A DNA stretch of 64,000 nt from Paenibacillus sp. FJAT-26967 (GCF_001541095.1 NZ_LMXH01000002.1:882671-946670); one strand, 5' to 3'; positions 8,825-18,125 are shown, counted from the stretch's first letter. Made by a program: numbers and translations. The notes: generated by a model from the sequence alone, not told the origin.

Positions 8825-10078
8825 GTGAGGAAGAAGCAAATCATCTATTCCACCCTTATTACAGCGATGTTGATGGCATCGACAGCATGCGGGAATGGGA
8901 ACCAGGCAGGAGAAGCCGATTCAGACAAAGGTGCAGCGCAAGAGAGCAGTAAGCCAGCCGCTTCGGTATCGCCGTCTCCAGCCCCATCCAATACACCTGC
9001 TGCCGGGAACAAGGATACTGTTCTCAATCCGAACATAGCGGAGCAGTCTAAAGGCAAGGTAGAGGTTGTGTATACAAACAGCAAACCGGGATATACCCAT
9101 GATATGAACGGGTTTAAAGTCAATATTGAAGAATATCAAATTGTTAAGGTTACGGGCATGAGCAAGGAGATGGCCATCCCTTTTAACGATCAGACGGACG
9201 GTTACGTGGTGACCGCCAAAGTAAACATGGATAACGGTACAGGCAAGGCTATGTATTATCCGACGAATAAGTACCGCTTGCAAGTCACGAGCTCGGATTT
9301 TATATCGGCAGATTTGAACCGGACGTTCGTTAAGAAAGAGGATCAATTGAAATCCAAGGTCGAAACAGAGGCCTCGAAATATGGAGCAGGCGAGAAGCTA
9401 ACAGGTTATGTTACATTTACGCTGACGAATGATGAATTTGATGCGCTCAAAAAAGTAAAACCCAAGTTCGTAATTGAGGGTGGCGCTGCAGATAACAAGG
9501 AGTTCAAAGGCAGTTTCAAAGGAAATGCCACATTTGACTTTATTATTGGGGAGGATCAGAAGCAGGAGGCGGAAGCTTACTCCAAATTTTACCCAGACCG
9601 TTTGGTAACGGATAATATGGCGGATAAGAAGATGATTTTCGAGAAAGCGGGCATGAATGAAACCAAACAGCTAAGCGGTGTCAAAGTAACGATTGAAGGC
9701 GTCCAGTATACGGAAATTACTCCTACGCCGGATAACAAAGAACGCTTCAAGAACTTCGGAGACAACGGAATCGTGGCACTTACTGTCAAAATCAAGCTCG
9801 ATAACCAGTCAAGTGAGAATTTGCTTCTTAACAGTATCGGTTCCAAAGTCCGGATTGATGAGAATCGCGGCAATGTGCTGTCTCAAGGCGGCGTAGAACC
9901 AAGCGCACCTAGTGAGCTTGCAGCGGGAGCACAAGGGGAGAAGCTGCACGTATTCCTTATGAGAAAAGACGAATTTGAGACGTTCAAAAAATTCGAACTG
10001 GAATTCGGACCGTTCCGCGGCAAAGACGGCAAAGATATGTTCAACAAAGAGACGGTCCAATTCACTCTTCCCAGATAA
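8825..10078 (+). CDS. Predicted lipoprotein with duplicated Ig-like domain
   Basis: GTG start after AAAAGG. The N-terminus is a lipoprotein signal peptide with a likely lipidated Cys22 (MASTACG), although the lipobox lacks the usual Leu at -3. A Ser/Pro/Ala-rich linker (residues about 35-62) leads to two related beta-rich domains (about 95-240 and 265-415), each with a phrase of the type GVKVTIEGVQ / GFKVNIEEYQ. The layout resembles DUF5068/DUF4352-type surface lipoproteins of Bacillales. Anchored outside the membrane; no enzymatic motif seen. It stands alone between terminators. Confidence 0.75.
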   Translation: MRKKQIIYSTLITAMLMASTACGNGNQAGEADSDKGAAQESSKPAASVSPSPAPSNTPAAGNKDTVLNPNIAEQSKGKVEVVYTNSKPGYTHDMNGFKVNIEEYQIVKVTGMSKEMAIPFNDQTDGYVVTAKVNMDNGTGKAMYYPTNKYRLQVTSSDFISADLNRTFVKKEDQLKSKVETEASKYGAGEKLTGYVTFTLTNDEFDALKKVKPKFVIEGGAADNKEFKGSFKGNATFDFIIGEDQKQEAEAYSKFYPDRLVTDNMADKKMIFEKAGMNETKQLSGVKVTIEGVQYTEITPTPDNKERFKNFGDNGIVALTVKIKLDNQSSENLLLNSIGSKVRIDENRGNVLSQGGVEPSAPSELAAGAQGEKLHVFLMRKDEFETFKKFELEFGPFRGKDGKDMFNKETVQFTLPR

Positions 10079-10156
10079 GAAGTAATGCCGAAGCTGAAGC
10101 TTGCGGCAGAGCCGTATAAGAATAACGATAGGACGGGAACTTGAGTGTAAAAATTA

Positions 10157-10198
10157 AAAGCTTCCGAACCGGATTATCCCCGGTTCGGAAGCTTTATT
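10157..10198. terminator. Bidirectional terminator
   Basis: A perfect 16-bp stem (10157-10172 with 10180-10195) between two convergent genes, with T-rich flanks on both strands. Confidence 0.9.
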
Positions 10199-10213
10199 TG
10201 TGTCTGCTGACGG

Positions 10214-10651
10214 CTATATATCACCGGCATTTCGAAACTCGATTTTTTCGATCTTCATAACAGAAATACCGGAAGGCGTTTCAATCGAGCATACTTTTCC
10301 GACAGCTCCCAGAAGCAGACAGCTTCCGATCGGAGAGAGGAAAGAAATATAGTTGTTATTCGGATCTGCTTTGGATGGGAAAACAATCGTAAATGAATCG
10401 GTTTCATGATCGTCCATATACCGGACAAGGACCCGGCTTCCAATTAAAACACGGGAATGAAGCATTTCTTCATTAAATTCTTGCATCAGCTGTGTTAACT
10501 CAAGGCAATAATCCATTAGATGCTGCCGGGTTGTAGTGCGGATTTTGGACTGATTAGGCGTATAAAGCTCCAGAAATGTAGTCAATTCTTCGTCAAAATA
10601 GACCAACTGTTGAATAAGCTGCGTTTTGGCCCCTAATAGACTATGGTTCAT
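10214..10651 (-). CDS. GreA/GreB C-terminal-domain protein
   Basis: The C-terminal half (about residues 60-140) matches the FKBP-like Gre domain, including SPIGSCLLLGAVGKV and an ETPSG segment. The N-terminal 60 residues are helical but shorter than the canonical Gre coiled coil and lack an obvious acidic tip. ATG at 10651 follows GGAAGGTG; a GTG at 10663 overlaps that site. Gre factors rescue backtracked RNA polymerase; a protein of this shape could instead be a polymerase-binding modulator of the Rnk/Gfh type. Single gene. Confidence 0.7.
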   Translation of the reverse strand: MNHSLLGAKTQLIQQLVYFDEELTTFLELYTPNQSKIRTTTRQHLMDYCLELTQLMQEFNEEMLHSRVLIGSRVLVRYMDDHETDSFTIVFPSKADPNNNYISFLSPIGSCLLLGAVGKVCSIETPSGISVMKIEKIEFRNAGDI

Positions 10652-10845
10652 AGAAGATTTCACCTTCCATTCTCAAATCCATTTCAACCGGCTGTGCATG
10701 ACAAACCCTTTCCATTCTTGTTTCCTCCTCATGAACAAATAAGACTCCTCCAGGGAGCCTCTACTTTTATAGTATCAGAATCGGGTTGAAAAGCTATCTT
10801 TCATTTTCGACAAAAAAAATAGGTCTTTAATATTTCTAAAACTAA

Positions 10846-10874
10846 TTGAAAGCTGGAAAAAGATAAGCTACAAT
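10846..10874 (+). promoter_or_regulatory. Sigma-A promoter for doxX-like gene
   Basis: TTGAAA (10846-10851), 17-base spacer, TACAAT (10869-10874). Confidence 0.6.
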
Positions 10875-10948
10875 GAAAAAGTAGTTACCAAAGGTTGTAA
10901 ACGAGGGGAATGATAAGCAGAATTAATAAAGTTTTCTAAGTAGTCTTA

Positions 10949-10962
10949 TGAAAACGTTTACA
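10949..10962. promoter_or_regulatory. CcpA cre box
   Basis: TGAAAACGTTTACA matches the TGWAANCGNTNWCA consensus at every position. It lies about 75 bases downstream of the -10 and 47 bases before the ATG, a position consistent with road-block catabolite repression of the DoxX gene. Confidence 0.65.
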
Positions 10963-11009
10963 GCTTGTCCGAATTACAGGCATCTTACTTGAAAAAGGAG
11001 AGAATTAAA

Positions 11010-11537
11010 ATGGAATTTTTGAGAACAAACCGCTATGCAGCAGGGCTTTTGCTGATATTGAGGCTCTATCTGGGATGGAAATGGATGACCGCAGGCTGGG
11101 GCAAAATTACGGGTGGATTTGATGCTTCCGGCTTTATTAAAGGTGCGGTTTCCAAGCCGGTTATCGACAAAGCAACGAATGAATTGGTATACCCGACGTA
11201 TCATGCTTTTCTAGAAAATGTTGCATTACCTGGTATTGGCGTGTTCAACAATCTCGTACCTTGGGGAGAATTTCTTGTCGGATTAGGTCTAATTTTGGGT
11301 GCATTAACGACCGCTGCCGCGTTCTTCGGACTGTTAATGAACTTCATGTACATGTTTGCGGGAACAGTGAGCTCCAATCCATGGATGATACTTCTTGGTG
11401 TGTTCGTAGTAGCTGCTGGCGCAAATGCAGGTAAGTTCGGCGTCGATTATTATTTACTGCCATACCTGCGCTCCAAATTCGGAAGAAAAGCACGAGTATC
11501 CGGTGTCTCCGATCGTTCTCCTATTATGGATTCATAG
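11010..11537 (+). CDS. DoxX-family membrane protein
   Basis: A 175-residue integral membrane protein with four predicted segments: near residues 8-25 (YAAGLLLILRLYLGWKWM), 65-90, 92-115 (ALTTAAAFFGLLMNFMYMFAG) and 118-140. The WKWMTAGWGK motif after the first helix is typical of DoxX/DoxD proteins. ATG at 11010 follows AAAGGAGAG; an upstream reading from 10965 lacks a ribosome site and covers the cre box. DoxX proteins are linked to thiosulfate:quinone reduction and redox stress; the precise role here is unknown. Probably under glucose repression. Confidence 0.85.
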   Translation: MEFLRTNRYAAGLLLILRLYLGWKWMTAGWGKITGGFDASGFIKGAVSKPVIDKATNELVYPTYHAFLENVALPGIGVFNNLVPWGEFLVGLGLILGALTTAAAFFGLLMNFMYMFAGTVSSNPWMILLGVFVVAAGANAGKFGVDYYLLPYLRSKFGRKARVSGVSDRSPIMDS

Positions 11538-11684
11538 AAGTCTTAGTTTGACAATGATTGTATGGTTATGGGTAGTTACTGACCGGTTAAACCGGTTTTA
11601 CAAAAGGGTAAGCACCTGCAAGGCCCGTTGGCCTTCTTTGTAAGCAGGTTGGACTTTAATGCGTCACATTACAAAACTTAAAAA

Positions 11685-11712
11685 ACCTCCCCGGAAACGG
11701 GGATTTTTATTT
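11685..11712 (+). terminator. Rho-independent terminator
   Basis: TCCCCG and CGGGGA around a GAAA tetraloop, followed by TTTTTATTTT; 150 bases after doxX. A further weaker hairpin is near 11610-11650. The rest of 11713-11970 shows no convincing gene. Confidence 0.85.
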
Positions 11713-11974
11713 TGTCTGCCATCCATATCGCCCTGCAATTATACTCTGCAAATTGGGGATAGTTTGTTCATTGATTCCGTGTCGGACTAGCTTGTTTGAT
11801 GAATTGATGTATTCCTTGTGTTAAAATGCGTAGAAGTGGGTATAGTCCATTGACTGTACGCACTTTTTTCTTTGTAAAACGTTTTAAAATTGGTAAATTG
11901 GTTTGTTTTACGAAGAGAGCACAGAATAATCTTAAACGGTGTAGCGGCATAATCCGCGATCAGGAGGTTAAACA

Positions 11975-12496
11975 GTGAATATTATAATTAGGCAAGAGCA
12001 AATTGAAGACGTTAACGAGGTCTGCCATGTAGTTCACAGAGCATTTGAATCTGCCGACTATTCAGACCATGATGAGCATAATTTAGTAAACAGGCTTAGG
12101 AATTCGACGAATTATATCCCGGAGTTGTCTCTTGTAGCTGAATACGAGGGCAAAATCGTGGGTCATATTCTTTTTACAGAAATAAAAGTAGGTAACCAAG
12201 TTCTGATTACCCTTGCACCTGTTGCCGTATTACCTGAATTGCAAAGCAAAGGCATAGGGAAGAAGCTGATTATGGAAGGCCACAGAATAGCCGCACAGCT
12301 TGGTTATAAGGCTTGCGTTGTGCTGGGTCACGATAAGTATTATCCGAAGTTTGGTTATAAGAAAGCGAGTCAATATGGTATAGAAGCGCCATTCGAAGTT
12401 TCTGACGATAGTTTTATGGCAGTTGAGCTTATTGAGGGCGGTCTTGCGGATGTCCATGGCGTTGTAGAATATGCTAAACAATTTTTTGAAAAGTAG
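11975..12496 (+). CDS. GNAT family N-acetyltransferase (YhbS-like)
   Basis: The 173-residue protein has the acetyl-CoA-binding signature LAPVAVLPELQSKGIGKKLI (about residues 75-95), then a GY(K) / LGHDKYYPKFGYKKAS block typical of the YhbS subgroup. GTG start at 11975 with CAGGAGG seven bases upstream. Substrate unknown. Followed by a terminator, so probably monocistronic. Confidence 0.85.
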   Translation: MNIIIRQEQIEDVNEVCHVVHRAFESADYSDHDEHNLVNRLRNSTNYIPELSLVAEYEGKIVGHILFTEIKVGNQVLITLAPVAVLPELQSKGIGKKLIMEGHRIAAQLGYKACVVLGHDKYYPKFGYKKASQYGIEAPFEVSDDSFMAVELIEGGLADVHGVVEYAKQFFEK

Positions 12497-12569
12497 ATTA
12501 CGTTTTACGACAAGAACAGAAAACGGGCACAACAAGTCGATGAAGAATATAGTAAACAAACGGGAAACG

Positions 12570-12608
12570 AAAGTGGAGCAGCTGCAGCGGCAGTTGCTCC
12601 ACTTTTCA
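12570..12608 (+). terminator. Rho-independent terminator
   Basis: AAAGTGGAGCA (12570-12580) pairs with TGCTCCACTTT (12595-12605), then T. Confidence 0.85.
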
Positions 12609-12778
12609 TTCATAGAAGGAATGACCTCTTTGCTTGAAAAGTATACCGCTGTTTATTTGATTTGGGAGTCATCTAGAAAAGGAAAACGTTACAATAGTAT
12701 TGAATTTCCTACTATCAAGTGATGTATTCTATGAAGATCAATGACCATTTATTGTGGGGCAGCGAGAGGGGAAAAGTG

Positions 12779-13455
12779 ATGGTTACAGGTGTCATATTTG
12801 ATTTAGACGGGACTCTGCTGGACAGGAATCTTTCACTGCTTCATTTTATCGATGCCCAGTATGACAGCTTGTTCAAAACGTATATGGAGAGCAAAGATGT
12901 TTTTATAAAACGATTTATTGAATTAGACCACAGGGGATACGTCTGGAAAGATAAAGTGTACCAGCATCTTATCGCAGAGTATCGTTTACCCTATACATGG
13001 GAAGAGCTGCTGGACGATTATCTAAACGGATTTCCAAAGCACGCCCTATCCTTTCCGAATACTATACCGCTATTAGATGCCTCAAGAAGAAAGGTTATAA
13101 GCTGGGTATGATTACGAATGGATTTAAGGATTTTCAGTCAGCAAATATAGATGCTCTTGGAATTCGCTCTTTTTTTCATGACATTCTGATCTCAGAGCAG
13201 GCGGGACTTCGCAAACCGGATCCGGCTATTTTTAGACTGGCGGCTGAAAAACTGCAGGTTAAGCTGCAAAACTGTGTATATATCGGCGATCACCCTGTGA
13301 ATGACGTTGCTGCGAGCCGGTTTGCAGGTATGCGAGGGATTTGGAAAGAGAACATCTGCTATCCGGATGATTTTGAGTATGATGGAATCGTAAGAGAATT
13401 GCTTGAGATTGAACCTATTCTGGACAAATGGAACTGCACAAATTTAATTGATTAG
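12779..13455 (+). pseudogene. HAD-family hydrolase, split by a one-base frameshift
   Basis: The first frame starts at ATG 12779 (after AGAGGGG) and holds motif I FDLDGTLLDRN; it stops at 13111. The second frame, entered near 13076, carries motif II/III (GMITNGFKDFQ, ISEQAGLRKPDP) and motif IV (YIGDHPVNDV) and ends at 13455. Joining the two after one added base at about 13073-13078 gives a normal HAD protein of about 225 residues. Everything else is well conserved, so the break is recent, or a sequencing error. Confidence 0.8.
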
Positions 13456-13501
13456 ATTAATGATTAATACCATTAATTAATATTATATGGAGTAAATACG
13501 T

Positions 13502-13558
13502 ATGAAAATAATCGGCACTATTTTAGCATGTTTGCCGTCCAGACAGCACTTTAAATAA
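13502..13558 (+). CDS. Possible 18-residue peptide ORF
   Basis: ATG at 13502 with GGAG nine bases upstream (13489-13492) opens an 18-codon reading that ends at TAA 13556-13558, just before the RBS of the phosphatase gene. It may be a leader peptide or chance. No homology recognised. Confidence 0.2.
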   Translation: MKIIGTILACLPSRQHFK

Positions 13559-13573
13559 ACAGGAGGAGTTAAA

Positions 13574-14203
13574 TTGATTACAATCGGATTTGTCAGGCAT
13601 GGTAGTACGCAGTGGAATAAGGAAGGAAGAGTTCAGGGGAGTTCGGACATTCCGCTAGATAAAGACGGGTTGGATGAAGCTTCTCTACTCGCTGAACGAA
13701 TCAGTCATGAACAATGGGATCGGGTCTTCTCCAGTTCTCTCCTGCGTGCGCTGCAAACCGCTAACAAATTAGCTCTCCATACCCGAGAAACTAAGGTCCA
13801 TTTAGATCTAAGATTGCGGGAAGCAGGCGGGGGACTAATTGAAGGAACAACGGAAGCGGAACGAGTGGCCAAGTGGGGAGTAAATTGGAGAGAGCAGGAT
13901 CTTGGGATAGAAAACGCGGAAAGTATGATCTCTAGAGGTACTTCTTTCTTAGATGAAATGTCTGCCCAATATGCCGGACAACATATATTGATCGTCAGCC
14001 ACGGGTCTTTTATCCGTACGATGCTTAGAAAGCTTGTACCGGATACAGGCAGGGATACGGTTTTGGATAATACGTCTTTGTCTGTCCTGCGCTACGATCT
14101 CTGTACTTGGAGCTGCGAGCTGTATAACTGCACCCGGCATCTGATTGGGCGGGAGACGGCTTATGAAGGGCCATCCCAGGAAACGGAAAAAATCGTACGC
14201 TAA
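13574..14203 (+). CDS. Histidine phosphatase family protein (phosphoglycerate mutase-like)
   Basis: The RHG motif is at residues 8-10 (FVRHGSTQWN), with the second catalytic His in IVSHGSFI and the middle Arg in SSLLRALQTA. The length of 209 residues fits the cofactor-dependent phosphoglycerate mutase/phosphatase superfamily. TTG start at 13574 is supported by AGGAGGAG. Small-molecule phosphatase activity is more likely than glycolytic mutase. Substrate unknown. Confidence 0.85.
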   Translation: MITIGFVRHGSTQWNKEGRVQGSSDIPLDKDGLDEASLLAERISHEQWDRVFSSSLLRALQTANKLALHTRETKVHLDLRLREAGGGLIEGTTEAERVAKWGVNWREQDLGIENAESMISRGTSFLDEMSAQYAGQHILIVSHGSFIRTMLRKLVPDTGRDTVLDNTSLSVLRYDLCTWSCELYNCTRHLIGRETAYEGPSQETEKIVR

Positions 14204-14239
14204 ACAACGCGTTATATGAAAAACCCGATCCTAAAGGCA

Positions 14240-14318
14240 TGACTGAGGAAAGACGAGGCACGATATAATTTTCATAAAACAATTGGCTTAACTGAACTCC
14301 TGAGATATTGTCGCTCAC
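14240..14318 (-). pseudogene. 5' remnant of a DUF4037-like gene
   Basis: On the minus strand a GTG at 14318 with GAAAGGAG upstream begins VSDNISGVQLSQLFYENY, which resembles the N-terminus of DUF4037/nucleotidyltransferase-type proteins as I remember them. Similarity ends after about 28 residues; the frame then runs antisense through the phosphatase gene. It appears to be a gene start left behind by a deletion. Family call is from memory and tentative. Confidence 0.35.
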
Positions 14319-14517
14319 GATTTGTAACTCCTTTCAGCAAGTGGGTGCCAACTAAATATAGACTATCTATCTCGGATTTGAAAAAATCAAAGATTAGCTC
14401 ATGTCTGTTATTTTTGTCGGGAGGATGGGCAAACGGGAAATTGGCTTTTTATATCCATTATTGGGCAGACTAGCAATAGGTGTATTCTTTAATATTGCGT
14501 AAGGGGCTCGAGACTAA

Positions 14518-16515
14518 ATGGAATTATTTATCATGGTGCTAATGCTGCTCATGCTCATTGGCTTGTCCAATGTCATCAACCGATTTATTCCGTTCGTTCC
14601 GGTGCCGCTTATTCAGATCGCACTTGGAGTGGCGGCAGCCTATATGCCTGGGTTATATCATGCGCCTTTGAATCCCGAATTGTTCCTGGTCTTGTTTATT
14701 GCGCCGCTGCTCTTTAATGACGGGAAAATCACTCCGCGTGACGAACTGTGGAAGCTTCGCGGTTTCATCCTGCTGATGGCGCTCGGACTGGTATTTGCCA
14801 CCATCCTAATTGCGGGCCCGTTTATTCACTGGCTTATTCCGGCGATCCCTCTGTCGGCTGCGTTTGCTCTCGCGGCGATCTTATCGCCCACGGATGCGGT
14901 AGCTGTCGGTTCTCTATCCGGACGAGTCAAGCTGCCCGGCAAAATCATGCGTCTGCTCGAAGGGGAAGCGCTGATGAATGACGCATCAGGGCTGGTTGCG
15001 TTCAATTTTGCCATCATGGCGACCGTGAGCGGGCAATTCTCACTGCCCAAAGCAATCGGAAGCTTCATTGTTATAGCCGCTGGCGGACTGCTCATTGGTG
15101 CGCTGCTTGGCTTCCTTATCATTTGGCTGAGGGTGTTCCTCCGGCGCCTCGGTATAGAAGATGTAACGCTGCACATGCTGCTTATCATTCTTACACCGTT
15201 TCTTATCTACCTGGCGGCCGAAGAGTTTCATCTTTCCGGTATCCTGGCTGTCGTAGCGGCAGGAGTCGTTCATGCGGTAGAGAGAGATCGGCTGGAGTCG
15301 AGTTCCTACCGTCTGCGTGTCGTATCCGACAGCACCTGGTCGGTCATTCTTTTTTCCCTGAATGGTTTTGTGTTTCTTTTACTCGGACTCGAAATACCAG
15401 GTGTTGTGGTGAAAATATGGGAGGACCCCGCTTACAGAAACGGACAAGTAATCGGTTATATTTTTGTGATTACTGCCGTGCTGATGACGCTCAGGTTCTT
15501 ATGGGTATGGGCCACAGACCGGGAGATCCGTTCGGCGCTGCTGACCGCCCTCTCTGGAGTCCGTGGAGCCTTGACACTATCGGCAGCATTCTCCATACCA
15601 TTGATACTGGCGGATGGAAGCCCGTTCCCCGAGCGGAGTCTGATCTTGTTTATATGTGCAGGTGTCATCCTGCTGACTCTCATTTCGGCCAGCGTGCTCC
15701 TTCCCCTGCTGACTCGAAGGTCCGAAGAATCGGGCACCGATACCCGGGACCGGACTGAAGAAGAACGCAGTGCGCGAATCCAGGTGCTCAGTGCAGGGCT
15801 GCGGTCGGTACGAGAAGAGATGGACGATGAGAATACACCGGAAGTGCTGGAGCTGATTTCCGACTATAACCGCCGTCTGCAGCAGACGAGATTGGAAGGC
15901 AAATCAGACTTCGGGGAAGGCTGGAAAGCTGCAGTCGGCATCCGTCTCGAGGCATTGAAGGCGGAACGAAGAGTCGCAGAAGAGTGGCTGCTGGACAAGA
16001 GAATCTCACAGGAGCTGGCAGACAGATTCCGATCTTCTCTTAGCCAGATGGAGCTGATCCTGACGAACCGGCTGAAGGTAAAAATTCTGCTGATTCTGGC
16101 GAGATCAGCCTTGTCCCGAATGCTTAAAAGGAGCAGGAAGGAGTTAATGACGCCTTCGCATCCAAGCTGGGATACGTTCAAAGCATTGAAATTGGAGGCA
16201 ATTAACGCGGCCATTGATCAAATGAAGCATTTGGTGACAAAAGAAAATAAGGATACGGTACATAGTGTCATTGCTGATTACCGTGATATGGAGCTGTATC
16301 TACAGAACGACAGATACCGGGGTTCTTCCAGGAGCAAGCCCAGCTTGAAGCGCAGGGAGCTCGAACTGAAGGCGATCCAATCCGAAAGAAATGAAATTCA
16401 AAGAATGTATGAGCAAGGAGATATAGATCGTAACCTGGCAGGTGTTCTGAGAATGAATGTCAATTACCGCGAAGCGAGTATGTTTGCATCCAAAACAGTT
16501 CATGCAGATGTTTAA
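14518..16515 (+). CDS. CPA1-family Na+/H+ antiporter
   Basis: The 665-residue protein has 12-13 membrane segments in its first 400 residues and a long cytoplasmic C-terminal tail of about 260 residues rich in charged helices. The ion-binding ND motif region ILSPTDAVAV and LMNDASGLVAFNFA (about residues 120-165) is intact, as in NhaK/YvgP and other CPA1 exchangers. It exchanges external H+ for cytosolic Na+ or K+. ATG follows AAGGGGC at a long spacing. A perfect terminator follows. Confidence 0.9.
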   Translation: MELFIMVLMLLMLIGLSNVINRFIPFVPVPLIQIALGVAAAYMPGLYHAPLNPELFLVLFIAPLLFNDGKITPRDELWKLRGFILLMALGLVFATILIAGPFIHWLIPAIPLSAAFALAAILSPTDAVAVGSLSGRVKLPGKIMRLLEGEALMNDASGLVAFNFAIMATVSGQFSLPKAIGSFIVIAAGGLLIGALLGFLIIWLRVFLRRLGIEDVTLHMLLIILTPFLIYLAAEEFHLSGILAVVAAGVVHAVERDRLESSSYRLRVVSDSTWSVILFSLNGFVFLLLGLEIPGVVVKIWEDPAYRNGQVIGYIFVITAVLMTLRFLWVWATDREIRSALLTALSGVRGALTLSAAFSIPLILADGSPFPERSLILFICAGVILLTLISASVLLPLLTRRSEESGTDTRDRTEEERSARIQVLSAGLRSVREEMDDENTPEVLELISDYNRRLQQTRLEGKSDFGEGWKAAVGIRLEALKAERRVAEEWLLDKRISQELADRFRSSLSQMELILTNRLKVKILLILARSALSRMLKRSRKELMTPSHPSWDTFKALKLEAINAAIDQMKHLVTKENKDTVHSVIADYRDMELYLQNDRYRGSSRSKPSLKRRELELKAIQSERNEIQRMYEQGDIDRNLAGVLRMNVNYREASMFASKTVHADV

Positions 16516-16540
16516 ATCATGGACAGTTATTCATTATAGG

Positions 16541-16572
16541 AGTCCGCAAGATTAGCTTGCGGACTTTTTTTA
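16541..16572 (+). terminator. Rho-independent terminator
   Basis: AGTCCGCAAG and CTTGCGGACT around ATTAG, then a run of T. Confidence 0.92.
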
Positions 16573-16730
16573 TTTGTTGAATGCTTCAATACAATTCTAC
16601 TATAGTCCATCCTTATACAAAATTTAAGGAAAACTATGGAAGTGGTTCTGATATAATAAGCAGGTGCGCTAATTAGAATTAATAAACAGATTAATCCATG
16701 GATTAGTTTGTTGCGAAAGGAAGCAAAATC

Positions 16731-17384
16731 ATGGGAATTAAAGCGGTATTATTTGATTTTGACGGAACATTAGCGGATACACTGCCACTTTCATTTGCAG
16801 CATTCCGTTCCGTTTTTTTGAATTATGAGAACCGACAGATGAGCAACGAAGATATTATACATACGTTCGGACCGACTGAAGAGGGGATTATCGAACTTCA
16901 TATTAGCGATAAAAAGTCCGTAAAAACGGCCATCGAACATTATTATGAAGTATTTGAGAAAGATTTTGATCAATCGGTCAATCAACCGCAAGCAATTATG
17001 GAACTGATTGAAGAATTGACCCGGTCGGGTATTAAACTGGGGATCATAACCGGGAAGAGCAGAAGGTGCCTCGATATTTGTTCTGTTAAATTAGGACTGG
17101 AAGGGAAATTCGTGCTTTCTATTACGGGAGATGACGTTGTGAAAGCCAAACCCGATCCGGAAGGAATCTTAAAGGCTATCCGGCAAATGGGGCTTACAAA
17201 AGAAGAGGTTATCTTTGTAGGAGACAGCAATGCTGACATGACGGCCGGGAAGCTGGCAGGTGTTGTTACAATAGGCGCCCAGTGGTTCGGAACTGTTCAG
17301 AATCAAGAATTGTCACCGGCTCCGGATCATGTATTAACAAGTACGTTTGAGTTGATTAAGCTGGTGAAAACGCTTAGAACATAA
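16731..17384 (+). CDS. HAD-family phosphatase (phosphoglycolate phosphatase-like)
   Basis: An intact 217-residue HAD with FDFDGTLADT (nucleophile Asp near residue 9), the Ser/Thr motif in LGIITGKSRR, KAKPDPEG (motif III Lys) and FVGDSNADM (motif IV). The helical cap lies between motif I and II (C1 type). RBS AAAGGAAG. Probably hydrolyses small phosphoesters or pyrophosphates (Gph/PpaX family). It is the only intact HAD gene of three in this window. Confidence 0.85.
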   Translation: MGIKAVLFDFDGTLADTLPLSFAAFRSVFLNYENRQMSNEDIIHTFGPTEEGIIELHISDKKSVKTAIEHYYEVFEKDFDQSVNQPQAIMELIEELTRSGIKLGIITGKSRRCLDICSVKLGLEGKFVLSITGDDVVKAKPDPEGILKAIRQMGLTKEEVIFVGDSNADMTAGKLAGVVTIGAQWFGTVQNQELSPAPDHVLTSTFELIKLVKTLRT

Positions 17385-17510
17385 CCCCATCATTTTATTC
17401 CCACAAGTAAAAGTAAAAATGTCACAAAACAGACTAACCAAATATATCCAAATACTGCTATACTAGTCTAGCTTTGAGAAACAGATATACTAGGGGGCAG
17501 GAAAAGATTT

Positions 17511-18125
17511 ATGTGGGATGCAATAGGAATAATTGGAATGTTAGCTTGCCTAGTTCTGCTGGTCTGGGCCGTCATTTCGTTGGTTAAGCGTAACGGAAAG
17601 GCTAAAAAAATGTTTATAGGTTCGGCTGTTTTATTCATAGTCATGGTGATTGGGGCTGTGAATTCATCTTCATCCAAGCCGTTAACCAATCCGCCTGCGG
17701 CTCCGGTTATTTCGCCGTCGGCTGTGCCGACGCCAACGGCTGAAGCCGCTGCGACACCAACAGTGCCAGCAACATCGACACCAACCGCGACACCTGCGTT
17801 GGAGCCGGCATCTACCGCAGCCGCTGAGCCAGCTACGGCATCGGCGGCGACGCAGGCACCTGTACCGTCAGAGGCGGCACCTGTATCTGCAGCACCAAAG
17901 CAGGAGTCTCCTAAAGAAGCCGTAAAACCGGCATCGACCGCCGCACCGAAGCCAGCAACGGGCAAGCCGGCACCAACACCCAAGCCAGAATCCAGCACTG
18001 CAAATGTGTCTTACAAAAACTGCACAGAGGCAAAAGCGGCTGGAGCCGCTCCTCTTTATGAAGGCGATCCGGGCTACAGCACGAAGCTGGACAGAGACCG
18101 TGATGGAGTTGCCTGCGAGAAATAA
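17511..18125 (+). CDS. Membrane protein with C-terminal excalibur domain
   Basis: Two N-terminal hydrophobic segments (about residues 5-25 and 34-50) are followed by a long Ala/Pro/Thr-rich low-complexity linker (about 52-165) and an excalibur calcium-binding domain with NCTEAKAAGAAPLYEG and the DxDxDGVACE loop at the end. The excalibur domain should be displayed outside the cell. ATG follows AGGGGGCAGG. Role unknown; excalibur modules often accompany surface nucleases. Confidence 0.85.
   Translation: MWDAIGIIGMLACLVLLVWAVISLVKRNGKAKKMFIGSAVLFIVMVIGAVNSSSSKPLTNPPAAPVISPSAVPTPTAEAAATPTVPATSTPTATPALEPASTAAAEPATASAATQAPVPSEAAPVSAAPKQESPKEAVKPASTAAPKPATGKPAPTPKPESSTANVSYKNCTEAKAAGAAPLYEGDPGYSTKLDRDRDGVACEK

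Noticed and set aside
11768-11950. 60-residue minus-strand ORF
   Set aside because: No ribosome site or recognised family; an apparent match to any transposase could not be supported.
12471-12722. 83-residue plus-strand ORF after the GNAT gene
   Set aside because: It runs through the terminator and has no start signal.
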